This document shows positions 10,214-18,252 of a stretch of DNA of 32,327 nt, piece by piece (positions within the stretch are counted from its first letter, which is position 1; every line of letters begins with the position of its first letter). Location: positions 277,182 to 309,508 of the forward strand of contig BLXT01008140.1 in NCBI GenBank assembly GCA_019648995.1. The letters run 5' to 3'. A model generated the notes under the pieces. The model ran no database searches. It was not told the origin of the DNA and saw only the letters and a list, made by a program, of their open reading frames with translations. The translations under genes were made by a program, and so were the position numbers. The DNA comes from Plakobranchus ocellatus. Taxonomy: Eukaryota; Mollusca; Gastropoda; Plakobranchidae.

Positions 10214-10548
10214 GATTAGTTTAATAATTTATTATTTTCTCAAAAGCGACAGGCAACAAAATAGATTCCACAGTGAAATGAGGGAATGTGACAGTGGAGC
10301 GGACGATATCGGACTTGGAGTATTTAGTTCATATATTCAGTAGTCCGATCATAAAAACTGACAATTTGTAAGCTCAGCATCTATTTTCCTTTCATCATTT
10401 CACAGATTCGGTGAAAAATGCTTTATTTAAGTATTCATACTGTGTTCTCGCTTTTTGTGTTTTCCAGATTAAAGTCATTACACCACTTTCGTTACTTTAT
10501 CAGAAGACTATGGTGGATTCTGATGTACAGTGTAATACAAGCTTATGA
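8770..10548 (+). CDS. Candidate multi-exon gene, unit 1; unknown Cys-containing protein
   Basis: No family is recognised. Five blocks join without a stop and with matching phases: 8770-8910, 9115-9218, 9627-9698, 9879-9972, 10468-10548 (stop TGA 10546-10548), about 160 residues. Exon 1 (47 codons) follows a T-rich tract and ends at a strong donor A|gtaagt. It holds four cysteines as C-x18-C-x4-C-x13-C with GERSYTNRE and FGGGKC, loosely like half of a von Willebrand C-type module. Exon 2 carries DKMVLESSFL and ends at gtgagt. Exon 3 carries LWSNRLVARPESSYDG and ends at gtgagtgcag. Exon 4 carries CRAMGWMRTATMET and ends at a GC donor (gcaagt). Exon 5 follows gttttccag. The paralogue at 11511-13021 keeps the same frames for most blocks (DKTVLEGSYL, WSKR, TATMET). 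An optional upstream block, 8537-8633, is in phase but has a weak donor. Start codon, signal peptide and any further 5' exons are not seen. The exon 2 acceptor is weak, and the gene itself may be decayed. Confidence 0.5.
9280..9390 (+). mobile_element. Old SINE remnant in an intron-like segment of unit 1
   Basis: A worn copy of the tRNA-derived SINE: A-box area agtttagcatattcgcttcg, B box TATTCGAACCCTG (about 9331-9343), then gaggcctgaaaccctgagatca and gtagtgga. The same insertion sits at the matching place in unit 2 (11985-12080), so it entered before the duplication. It lies between exon-like blocks 9115-9218 and 9627-9698. Confidence 0.7.
10126..10209. repeat. (TA)n microsatellite
   Basis: A long uninterrupted (TA)n run of about 35 units beginning after gtgggtatatac. 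It translates as alternating Ile/Tyr, which explains the 120-residue open frame across 9981-10343. Confidence 0.98.
10221..10327 (+). repeat. Extra near-identical copy of segment 8482-8590
   Basis: About 107 bases from ttaataatttattatttt through gacttggagtatttag repeat 8482-8590 with only a few changes. The changes are a small indel block before ccacag and one C/T. It sits directly after the (TA)n run. It contains the optional exon block of unit 1 (M-R-E-C-D-S...) but runs into TAG at once. Its similarity is much higher than that between units 1 and 2, so it is a later event. Confidence 0.85.
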
Positions 10549-11510
10549 ATACCTAAACAAGCAAACCATTTCAAGGTTCATGAAAACCTGTTGGACACTA
10601 TAATGTTTATTATGGCCAGAGGAACGTTCAAGGGTAAAAGCGTATTGGCTATATTTAAACAGAACTGGTGTACTTCACCTCAGTTTTTCTCAGAGCAACA
10701 GGTATTAAACATAAATATTAAATTGGTTTGAAATATGCGTCTTACAGTTTGGGTGGATAAAAATAAAACTATAACGAGGTTTACTCCAGAAAACCAATAT
10801 GATAATTCCTAGTGGTCTGAAAATCAGTTAAATCATTTCTGTTGCACGCCTAAATTGTTTCAAGCACTTGATGAGAAAAAATGGCATCTGTATCATAAAG
10901 AGTATAATGCAAACAGGTATTCATTGAGGTCTGCAACTTTTTTTAGAATAAAAACACGAAATGGTGGGAAATCTATGGTTCAAATCGTGACTATTCCGAA
11001 CTGCACCATGGCACCATGACTCATTGTGAATGCAAAGATTTCCAAATGCAAAATCCAAGTGTCCCATATGTTTAGAATTTACATTGTTTTACATATATAT
11101 TGGTCAAACAATGAAAGGAATATGAATTTTAATCTAAGGTTACGAATATCTTTCCGGGTGTTGCCCACAATGCCTTCTAGAATTAATGAAAAACTTATTT
11201 TATAGGGTTATAATGCCTGACTAAAAACGATAGGCAACAAGATAATTTCTTCCACAGAGAAATGGTGGAAAGATACAAAACAAATCGGAGTGGAATACAA
11301 ACTTGGAGCGTTTGCCACCACTGATTATGAAAAGATAATGTATTAGTAAGGACGAAATTATATTGTACGTATCTCCTTAAACCTATTCCTTTTATTGCCT
11401 GGAAGTGAATATACCTTGTAAAGTAATGTAGTGGTAAGATTAAAAAAAAAATGTTTGCACCACTATGAGAATATCTTATATAGTATGTCCTCTTTCTTTT
11501 TTTAAAAGAG

Positions 11511-13021
11511 CTAAGCTGACTAAAATACCTTATGAATAAGGTCGCACACTAATGAAAAAAGTAAAGATGTGCTTGCAATATTTTGCTCCCATGACCGTCT
11601 AGATGTAATGTTTGGGGGAGGCAAGTGTCAAGTAGTAAGTTTCCACTTAAATGAATATTACCCTTATATCACAATTCAAAATAGGTTGTGCTGATGTGCG
11701 GTAGTATTTTAAAACTAATTTCTATTGTTAAAGGAATTTTAGTTAATAAGCGCATAATTTTTTGTCCTTATGTTTCTCGCATCAAACAAAGCGTACCCGA
11801 GTTTTCACAGAGTTAACAGTGACGAAAATGTGACAAAACAGTGCTAGAGGGCTCGTACTTGAACATTTCCTTCCTCCCTTGTCATCAAGGCAAGCCGTTT
11901 TGGGGAAAGACAAAGCAACTATCAGTAAGTTATTTGAATTCACTTTACGTAAAGATGGTTGTGACTCGTGAGTTTAGCATAATTATCTGACTTTGAATCT
12001 GCAAGGTACTTCCATCATTGTATTCGAACCCTGCCACCAAAGTTGGTCAAAGAGGCCAACAAGCCTGAGATCATTTATATTCAATCGGTGGGAAAAGAGG
12101 GTAAACTGCAGATACAGACGAATTGTCATTGCATTGGTTTCAATTATCCTGTGCTAAATAAAGCGACGATGGATTGAAATATAAGGTTAAAACTTCAATT
12201 TTAAATTTTTCTGTTCTTGATTGCTTTTTCAGGCAATTGGTCTAAGAGACGGATGGAACGGTCGAAAAGTAGCCAGGATGGAGGAGGCATTGAAAAATGT
12301 GTAGATCAGGTAAGTGCAGGCCTTAAGATTATGATATTTTAAAGTAAATTTCTCAACTAAAGCTCTGAAATGTGCGCTGGAAATGTTTACTTCAGAAAAT
12401 AATACTTAGTACCGGATAGCTTTTATAATATTGTTGTTTAAACAGAATATTTCTGTTTCGTTTTCGGGACAGCGGCTGAGAGGAAGGAGCGATGGGATGT
12501 ATCCAGACAGCAACAATGGAGACGGAAATTGCAGCTGATCAAACAATAGATAAGGCAAGTGAATGCCTTCATTTAAGTTGGTTAGATCCTTAAAAGATTA
12601 CTTGAAATGTGATATGTGAAATACTCTTGATATCCACAATATCGTTAGGCACATACAAGTTCATATTACATTATCGTAGGGTGTCTTTACTTGTGATGTG
12701 TTAAATATACATGCGTGCGTGCGTGAGTGTGATTGTATAGATATTTAACCTTTTTTATTTTAAAAATTGAGGCCATTAATTAAAGGAACGCAGATGGTGA
12801 GATTGTATTGAATAGACAAGGGTTAAAATGGAATCTTTTTTTCTAGTTCGCATGCAAATATTTTTTTTGCTTTCACCGTTTCAGAGAATTAACTTTTTTA
12901 AAAATATGCCATATTTGTATTCCAGATAATATCCAATAGACCAGTTACGTTACCCTTCTTTGGGAGACTTTGTGATGTCTATGATGATCTGCAGTACAAT
13001 AATAAGCTTATACATACATAA
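11511..13021 (+). pseudogene. Decayed paralogue of the unit 1 gene
   Basis: Blocks homologous to the unit 1 exons lie at 11511-11634, 11832-11934, 12233-12309, 12473-12554 and 12926-13021, with conserved donors (gtaagttt, gtaagttatt, gtaagtgcag, GC-type gcaagtgaat). The first block has an in-frame TAA and a one-base deletion before FCSHDRLDVMFGGGKCQV, which still keeps two cysteines of the module. The second starts after a stop. The fourth has a 7-base deletion relative to unit 1, yet downstream it restores TATMETEIAADQ in the same frame. The last block is open from the acceptor ttccag to TAA at 13019-13021. Splice phases no longer agree, so I treat it as a pseudogene; an altered exon structure is a less likely alternative. 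Confidence 0.6.
11985..12080 (+). mobile_element. Old SINE remnant in unit 2, shared with unit 1
   Basis: B box TATTCGAACCCTGCC then gttggtcaaagaggcc and aagcctgagatca. It is the counterpart of the remnant at 9280-9390, inherited through the duplication, and has lost the gttgtggactgg tail. Confidence 0.65.
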
Positions 13022-13035
13022 ACAAGGAGATTCTT

Positions 13036-13625
13036 TATATTTGCACAGTCATTTGTTTTCTGAGGCGGGTTGAATTTGGCATTTAGGTGGCCTAACGTTG
13101 GCCTGACGCTGGCCTGACGCTGGCCTGACGCTAGCCTGACGCTTGCCTGACGCTGGCCTGACGCTGACCTGACACTGACCTAATGTTGGCCTGACGTTGA
13201 CATGACGCTGGCTTCATGGTGACCTGACGCTGGCTTGACGCTGACCTGGCGCTGGTTTGGTTGTAGTCTGACGGTGGCCTGACGGTGGCCTGACCGTGGC
13301 TTGACCGTGGCCTGACGCTGACCTGATGCTAGCCTGACGCTGACCTGACGCTGGCTTGATGGTGGTCTGACGGTGGCTTGATGGTGCCAGACGCTGTCCC
13401 GACGCTGTCCCGACGCTGACCTGATGCTGCCTTGGTGGTGGTCTGACGCTGATGCTGGCCTGACGCTGACCTGACGCTGGCTTGATGGTGCCTGACGCTG
13501 GCTTGATGGTGCCTGACGCTGACCTGATACTGGCTTGTTGTTGGCCTGACGCTGGCCTGACACTGGCCTGAGATCATCACGTAGAGGACCGACTATATGA
13601 CATATTTGTAGATGTAACTAAACCT
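13036..13625 (+). mobile_element. SINE with body expanded into a minisatellite
   Basis: Left of the tandem array is a recognisable SINE head: ttgcacagtcatttg at about 13041-13055 (A box) and gcgggttgaatttggc at 13065-13080 (B box). Right of the array is the normal SINE tail, cctgagatcatcacgtagag followed by gaccgactatatgacat (13567-13604). It matches cctgagatcaccttgttgtg and gactggctatatgcaaa of the young copies. The array 13089-13564 therefore sits exactly where the intact SINE has ggcctgacggagggcctgaaa. It starts only about 15 bases after the stop of the unit 2 last exon. Confidence 0.8.
13089..13564. repeat. 11-bp GC-rich minisatellite, 44 units
   Basis: I count 44 consecutive units with consensus ggcctgacgct. 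Forty are exactly 11 bp, three are 10 bp and one is 6 bp. Common variants are gacctgacgct, ggcttgatggt, ggcctgacggt and gtcccgacgct; in places gacctgacgct and ggcttgatggt alternate as a 22-bp higher-order unit. Because 11 is not a multiple of 3, all minus-strand frames read the same SGQRQASVRPA-like peptide. That produces the two overlapping open frames at 13180-13580, which are not genes. It is much more GC-rich than its surroundings. Confidence 0.97.
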
Positions 13626-13696
13626 GAAGAAACGCTTTGCAACATATTTTTACTGATGTATGTTTATTTTCAGCCGGCGAATAGACTGGAACAGAG

Positions 13697-14343
13697 ATGC
13701 AGACCCCACTAGAAGAGATGACCATCCCGACTGACCAACCTGATGATTTATCAACTGGAAGACTTCTACTTAAAATAGACAATGGAAGAAATCAACTTAC
13801 AATTGATGCTGTCATGGGCGCAAGAGTAGGCTTGATAATTTTTTAGTTTTGCTAATAAAAAATGTGTGCACAAGAATAGTTTTTACTCGGGGTGTAGTTT
13901 ATTGAAGGCTTCGATATTTTAGTTCGGTCAAGTTTTTTTTTACTGAAGAGGGCTTGGTGGTGTTTAAAGAATCGCTTTGGTTACTGGAGTTGGGAGGTTC
14001 GATCCTTCAGGGGCAAATATGCTCATGGAGGTCAGGTCTCATACATAACCAAATCTTTGGCCTGACGGAGGGGGTATATTGAAGAAAGCACAAACTTGCC
14101 AAACAACCGGCTTGTCCAATGCGTAATTAGCCGAGTGTTAGTGAACAAGACCATCTTTTCGGCGTTCAAATCCACTACCGGTACTCGATCCTCAGAGGGC
14201 CAATGGGGGAGCATCAGCGAAAACAGTTTTAGGATTAAAGTTATTCTCCTCACACCGGAAAATGTTAATGTCGTCTATTTCATATTCTTTACAATAATTT
14301 GATTCTTCAGGACAGAGGATGGTGGAACTATAACCGTGCATAG
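13697..14343 (+). CDS. Candidate two-exon coding tail, unknown protein
   Basis: An acceptor tgtttattttcag ends at 13673. From ATG at 13697 the frame is open for 43 codons to 13825 (PTDQPDDLSTGRLLLKIDNG, then LTIDAVMGAR), where gtaggc can act as a weak donor in phase 0. A good acceptor, aatttgattcttcag, precedes 14311. The phase-0 continuation reads DRGWWNYNRA and stops at TAG 14341-14343. The joined product would be 53 residues. The frame is closed upstream of the ATG by TAG at 13679-13681, so either this is a short protein with a 5' UTR exon or the upstream part is decayed. It lies downstream of the duplicated units on the same strand. The composition looks protein-like but I recognise no family. 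The intron holds two tRNA-like SINE heads. Confidence 0.35.
13940..14075 (+). mobile_element. tRNA-like SINE head (possible second family)
   Basis: A tggtggtgtttaaagaatcg A-box-like stretch is followed by B box GGTTCGATCCT at 13996-14006. A ggcctgacggaggggg fragment (14059-14074), the body motif of the main SINE family, lies a little downstream. The ends are unclear. Confidence 0.45.
14105..14215 (+). mobile_element. tRNA-like SINE head with Leu/Ser-type A box
   Basis: TTAGCCGAGTGTTAG at 14127-14141 resembles the D-arm of class II tRNAs, and GCGTTCAAATCC at 14162-14173 is a B box. No acceptor stem closes around it, so it is not a working tRNA gene; a SINE or tRNA relic fits better. Confidence 0.35.
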
Positions 14344-14504
14344 ACTACATTGTTTATTTTACGCTTGACATTGTCATTTTGATTTATTTTGATAAAATAT
14401 CAGTGTAATTTGTTGCCTACAACGATAAATATTTATGAAAGGCAGTTGAAGCAAAAGCACAGCAAAGCGTACCTCCATACAGAGAAAACACAGTCGCGCT
14501 TAGC

Positions 14505-14690
14505 GACTCTGTCAGTGGTAGAGGATTGCATATTTAAGAACCACAGCAATTCACACTCGGTCCTCTTGTGTGTGAGATTGTTGTTTTTTTTTTTTCTGTC
14601 ACGGGTTCGAGCCCTGGCCTGAGTAAGGGCCTGTAAGCCTGAGATTATCTTGTTGTGGAAAAAAAGACCCCAAAAAACCAAACCCTCGTA
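14505..14690 (+). mobile_element. tRNA-derived SINE copy with altered head
   Basis: B box GGTTCGAGCCC at 14604-14614 is perfect and is followed by tggcctgagtaagggcctg, taagcctgagattatctt, gttgtgg and an A-rich tail with ccaaaccc. The head (gtcagtggtagaggattgc near 14511) differs from the gtagcacagtggcttgcgag head of the other copies and looks closer to a CAGTGGTAGAGC-type tRNA D-arm. A T run and gtgtgtgag filler separate A and B regions. It may be a chimeric SINE. Confidence 0.7.
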
Positions 14691-15977
14691 GAGCAGCGTA
14701 AAAAGCCTGACACATGTATCAATGGGAAGTGGATAGGCCACATGGCGAAAATAAATAATTTCATAGCGATTGATAGTCACTCACATTCCTTTCCTCATTC
14801 TCCGTCTTCTTCTCTCATGGAGCTCAGTTTAATGGGAGAGATAGCGTGACAATATGCATCACTGGCATTAAACTCTCTGTACCTGAATCAATTTTTTGTG
14901 GCACAGCTATATTTTTACTGCTATTGTACAGAATTTGTTTTTATCTGGATATAACAGTTGCCAGTGTTCACGTCTGTATTTCTACAATTACTGTTTTCTT
15001 CCTACCCGTTAAAAATGAGGAGTCGGTGAGATGGAAAGTGGAAAGTAAGCCTTGTTTAAAATTTGCTTCGTAAAATGTTTCTCCGATGCCATATCTTTTG
15101 TCTCTAGTGTTCGATCTAAAAAGCTTAGCCCGAGTCTGCAGTGTAGTTTAAAGGCTTTTCCTTTTATATGGGCTCTGAAGATTTCGCTTCGTTCGTTTCT
15201 GATGTAAAGTCTTATTCATAGAATTGTATAATTATTTGTTTTAGTTTCTTTTGATGAGATTGCACATTTCTGTCTATGCTTATGGCTTTTTATTACTCTA
15301 GGTTGTTGGCGTTTCATGATCTCCAAAAACTCTTTGAAAATCGGTTCGAAGGCAAGGACTCGCATTTCATTCGCGCAAATTTCCTTAAAGATTCAATTAT
15401 TTGTCTAACTATGGTCCAAGATTAAGACATATTTATCATCCTCACATATTTTGGTATTTGGATTGGTTATTGAATGGGGAAGCTTGCCTATTAGAATGCT
15501 TTATGTTTCTTCACAGACTTGCATATACGAATGTTAATTTGTTAAAACCCGTCCGCTCAACCAGTGCCCTCCATGGATGGTTTTGTTGTTGACTTGGTCT
15601 ATTTTGTCTTTGCTGCTTTCCTTGTTGTTGTTGTCGCTGTTTTTGTTATTGCTTCGGTAGAAGTGAGGAAGATATTGGGATTGTCAAAAGAGTGAACCGT
15701 GTAATCGATGGTAAACATTTTAAACTTCCTTGAGCATTATTCTATTTTTCTTAAAATATGCAACTTTTTCGTTCTGAATCTACTAAACACCTGTAGGTTT
15801 TACAAACAAGTCAGGAGGAAAGTTGTTTACTATTTATCTGAACTACTTTTGTTTTGTTGTTTGGGTGTGGGAAATTTGTAGGAGATTCGTCAGTTTTGAG
15901 GTTTACATTTGACATTTCAAAATTGACTTTATATATGTGTTGGAAATCATTTTGACATTAAAATATGTACCACAAAG
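14691..15977. other. Gene-free stretch
   Basis: Mixed AT-rich sequence. Open frames at 14655-14849, 14846-15073 and 15401-15592 lack splice support or recognisable motifs. T/G-rich simple sequence (ttgttgttgt) occurs near 15580-15650. Nothing is called. Confidence 0.5.
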
Positions 15978-16198
15978 CTTGAGGCGAAGTAATTTTCTCC
16001 TTCTCTATCCGTTACTTATCCTTGACGCTTTCTCTCTGCCCTCATCGCGTAGCTAACTTTTACACTGTCCTTTCTTCTTACTTTAACAAAATTCCTTGAG
16101 GCGAAGTAATTTTCTCCTTCTCTATCCGTTACTTATCCTTGACGCTTTCTCTCTGCCCTCATTGTTTAGTCAACTTTTACACTGTCCTTTCTTCTTAA
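15978..16198. repeat. 117-bp tandem duplication
   Basis: 15978-16094 and 16095-16198 are near-identical copies starting cttgaggcgaagtaatttt and running through tttacactgtcctttcttctta. They differ mainly at atcgcgtagc versus attgtttagt. The very high identity points to a recent event, although an assembly duplication cannot be excluded. Confidence 0.95.
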
Positions 16199-17969
16199 TT
16201 AAAAAAAAAATTGGGGCTAAACATTGTCTCTCAATGGTTTACTTGGTAGATAATTTCAAAGTTGACTCATGCCTTTTGCAATTGCCTGAATGCGACCCAT
16301 TTACGGCCAAATTGTTTTAATGCGAACAATTTCGACTTAGTTTTAAGCTGATAAGCTATTTCAAACAGGAAAGAACATAGTTTATAATTTAAATACAAAC
16401 TGCTCTTAAATCTTTTATTGGCCACGCAAAAAGATGCTTGGTAATGCACCGGCGAACTTTCATACCTATTATCCTATAATAAGGATGTTTCAAGTATTGA
16501 CATATTGTAATACAGCTCAATGAGATGCAATGATTCTCGTAATGCACTTAAAAAGTATGCGCAAGATGTATCATGAAACGGAATCAAAGCACTAAGAAAA
16601 GGTACGATTGAAATGGTAGGTGAAATAAAAATTCTAGAGATATCAAACGGAGTCATTGAAGAATAAATATCCTTCAAAATTAATGATAAAGATTTTTCTC
16701 ATGACAATAATAATCATAACTACCAGTCATAATAAATAGAACCATAAAGAGCATAGAAAAATATAGATATAATAAATATAAATGTGAAAAATAAGATCAG
16801 CAAGTCTAGGGACAACCCAATTGAAAATGAGGAAAAATAACCTTAGAATATTACGTCAAAAAAATAGGATATTTTAATCGAATGTTGCGACATTTAGCAG
16901 AGGCAGAAGCTCGTTTTCTCTTGCCAAGCATTTGAAGGCGTCATTCGGTATTAAAAATGAACTTTTGCAATGTGGTCGAATCATGGCCATCACTGAAACG
17001 GGACCGCTCGATTAAGCCTAGCGCATTGTATGTGATAAAGTTCCACAGGTGTATCAGTTCGACAAGTCGCTCTTATTTTCCTTCCTCTTGCATGTTCTGT
17101 TTGTCTGCATCCTAACCCCATCATGGCGCCACCCTATAACTAACCGCTCTCTGCATGCACACTAATCACTAACAGTAACACACTCATGAACTCGTTAACC
17201 TGTGGAAATTCCCGCTCGTGTACAATTTGATTTCTAAAAGTGCGCCTTCAGATGGATTTGATGATTATAACTACAGGCTTGGCTCTGCTTGTGCGCAACA
17301 ATAAATAACAACAATTGTCTATTCATCATAAACGGCAAAACTATTTTTAAAAACAATAATACATTGTTTGTGAACTAAATATCTGCCAATGACCAACAAA
17401 AAAAAAAAGGGCCTGCATAATACACTTGCAAAGGCACCCTAGAAAATATATCTTGAAATAACTAACTTTATCTACATAATAAAAATTCACCTTAATAACG
17501 ACCGAAATAAATTATCTGGAAAACAATTTTGGTAAAAACAACCAATAGAGTAGAATATAAATGACATGAAAGAAATTAGACTGGGGAATAGCTGCTTTTT
17601 AAATAAAGTTTCTCGTTTAGCGACGGCATCAACACTGATGAAGATATTGATTTATAGGCCTAATACAAAATTAATTCATAGTAAAAAGTGAATTTCAAGG
17701 GGCAAAACATTTTCCTAATGAAATTTTCCTACTTTTTGTGCCTTTCAACTTCAGTTTAGTATAACATGTTAAAATGACATAGCTCTCACAAACACCCGCG
17801 ATTGCTTTTTGGAAAGAACTTTTTTTGCCTTGGCACTATACTATTCAAGCATTTTAAAGACTCTTTTTTTATGATTTTGATATATTGCTACTTCATCTTC
17901 TTAGCTGTCTCTTCATCGTTTTCTAAAAACTCATAAAACAGTTCTGTGTAATCTTTTTATCTACTTTCT
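16199..17969. other. Gene-free stretch
   Basis: AT-rich with short A runs. Minus-strand open frames at 16267-16449 and 16474-16677 have no motif, splice context or paralogue in the window. No repeat family was recognised. Confidence 0.5.
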
Positions 17970-18060
17970 NNNNNNNNCTCTCTCTCTCTCTCTCTCTCTC
18001 TCTCCCCCTCCCTCCCTCCCCCCTCCACCTTCCTCCCTCCTCTCCATCCCCCGCTCTTTT
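17970..18060. repeat. 8-base assembly gap inside a CT/CCT microsatellite
   Basis: Eight N at 17970-17977 are followed by (CT)n to about 18004 and C/T-rich sequence to 18060. The gap is a scaffolding or consensus artefact in simple sequence, so the true tract length is unknown. Confidence 0.98.
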
Positions 18061-18208
18061 TTTTCTTCATACCCATTGCTCCATTTCGACACCTTTCAGC
18101 CGGCCAATCTCTGTGTCCGAGACTTTAGTCTGTCACCCCAGCTTTATCTGTCCATGCTATTATTTCAGTCAATGCTCTTTAAGCACCTTATACTGTTATC
18201 GGTATTTT

Positions 18209-18210
<2 letters not shown>

Positions 18211-18250
<40 letters not shown>
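18211..18250. repeat. (TA)n microsatellite
   Basis: An uninterrupted TA tract of about 19 units. Confidence 0.97.

Positions 18251-18252
<2 letters not shown>

Larger units (their letters stand above)
8030..10575. repeat. Duplication unit 1 (direct repeat with 10770-13040)
   Basis: This block and the one at 10770-13040 align in the same order and orientation over more than 2 kb. Shared landmarks include atgccatc..ataagagtaaaatgcaaa (about 8170 / 10882), aggcaacaagataat (about 8510 / 11232) and gatgtaatgtttgg (8878 / 11601). Further ones are attcgaaccctg with the SINE remnant (9320 / 12020), gtgagtgcaggc/gtaagtgcaggc (9699 / 12310), cagcaacaatggagac (9927 / 12508) and ggcaagtgaatgcc (9972 / 12554), and the last exon-like block (10468 / 12926). 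Unit 1 differs by a (TA)n expansion and an extra inserted copy of its own 8482-8590 segment. Divergence is substantial, so the duplication is old. Confidence 0.85.
10770..13040. repeat. Duplication unit 2
   Basis: The second copy of the 2.3-2.5 kb direct duplication described for 8030-10575. It lacks the (TA)n expansion but keeps a short (TGCG)n near 12709-12726 at the comparable place. Its right end merges with the minisatellite-bearing SINE. Confidence 0.85.

Noticed and set aside
9981-10343. 120-residue plus-strand frame
   Set aside because: Its middle is alternating Ile/Tyr from the (TA)n tract. Only the last part coincides with a copied exon-like block, and that ends in an immediate stop.
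13180-13580. Two overlapping minus-strand frames rich in SGQRQASVRP
   Set aside because: They are translations of the 11-bp minisatellite; every frame of that strand gives the same periodic peptide, and there is no start, splice or domain evidence.
14127-14173. Possible functional tRNA gene
   Set aside because: A- and B-box-like sequences are present but no acceptor stem or complete cloverleaf closes; it fits a SINE head or tRNA relic.
14492-14508. Hairpin agtcgc-gctta-gcgact
   Set aside because: A perfect 6-bp stem with a 5-base loop, but too short to be significant in this much sequence and unlike the histone 3' stem-loop.
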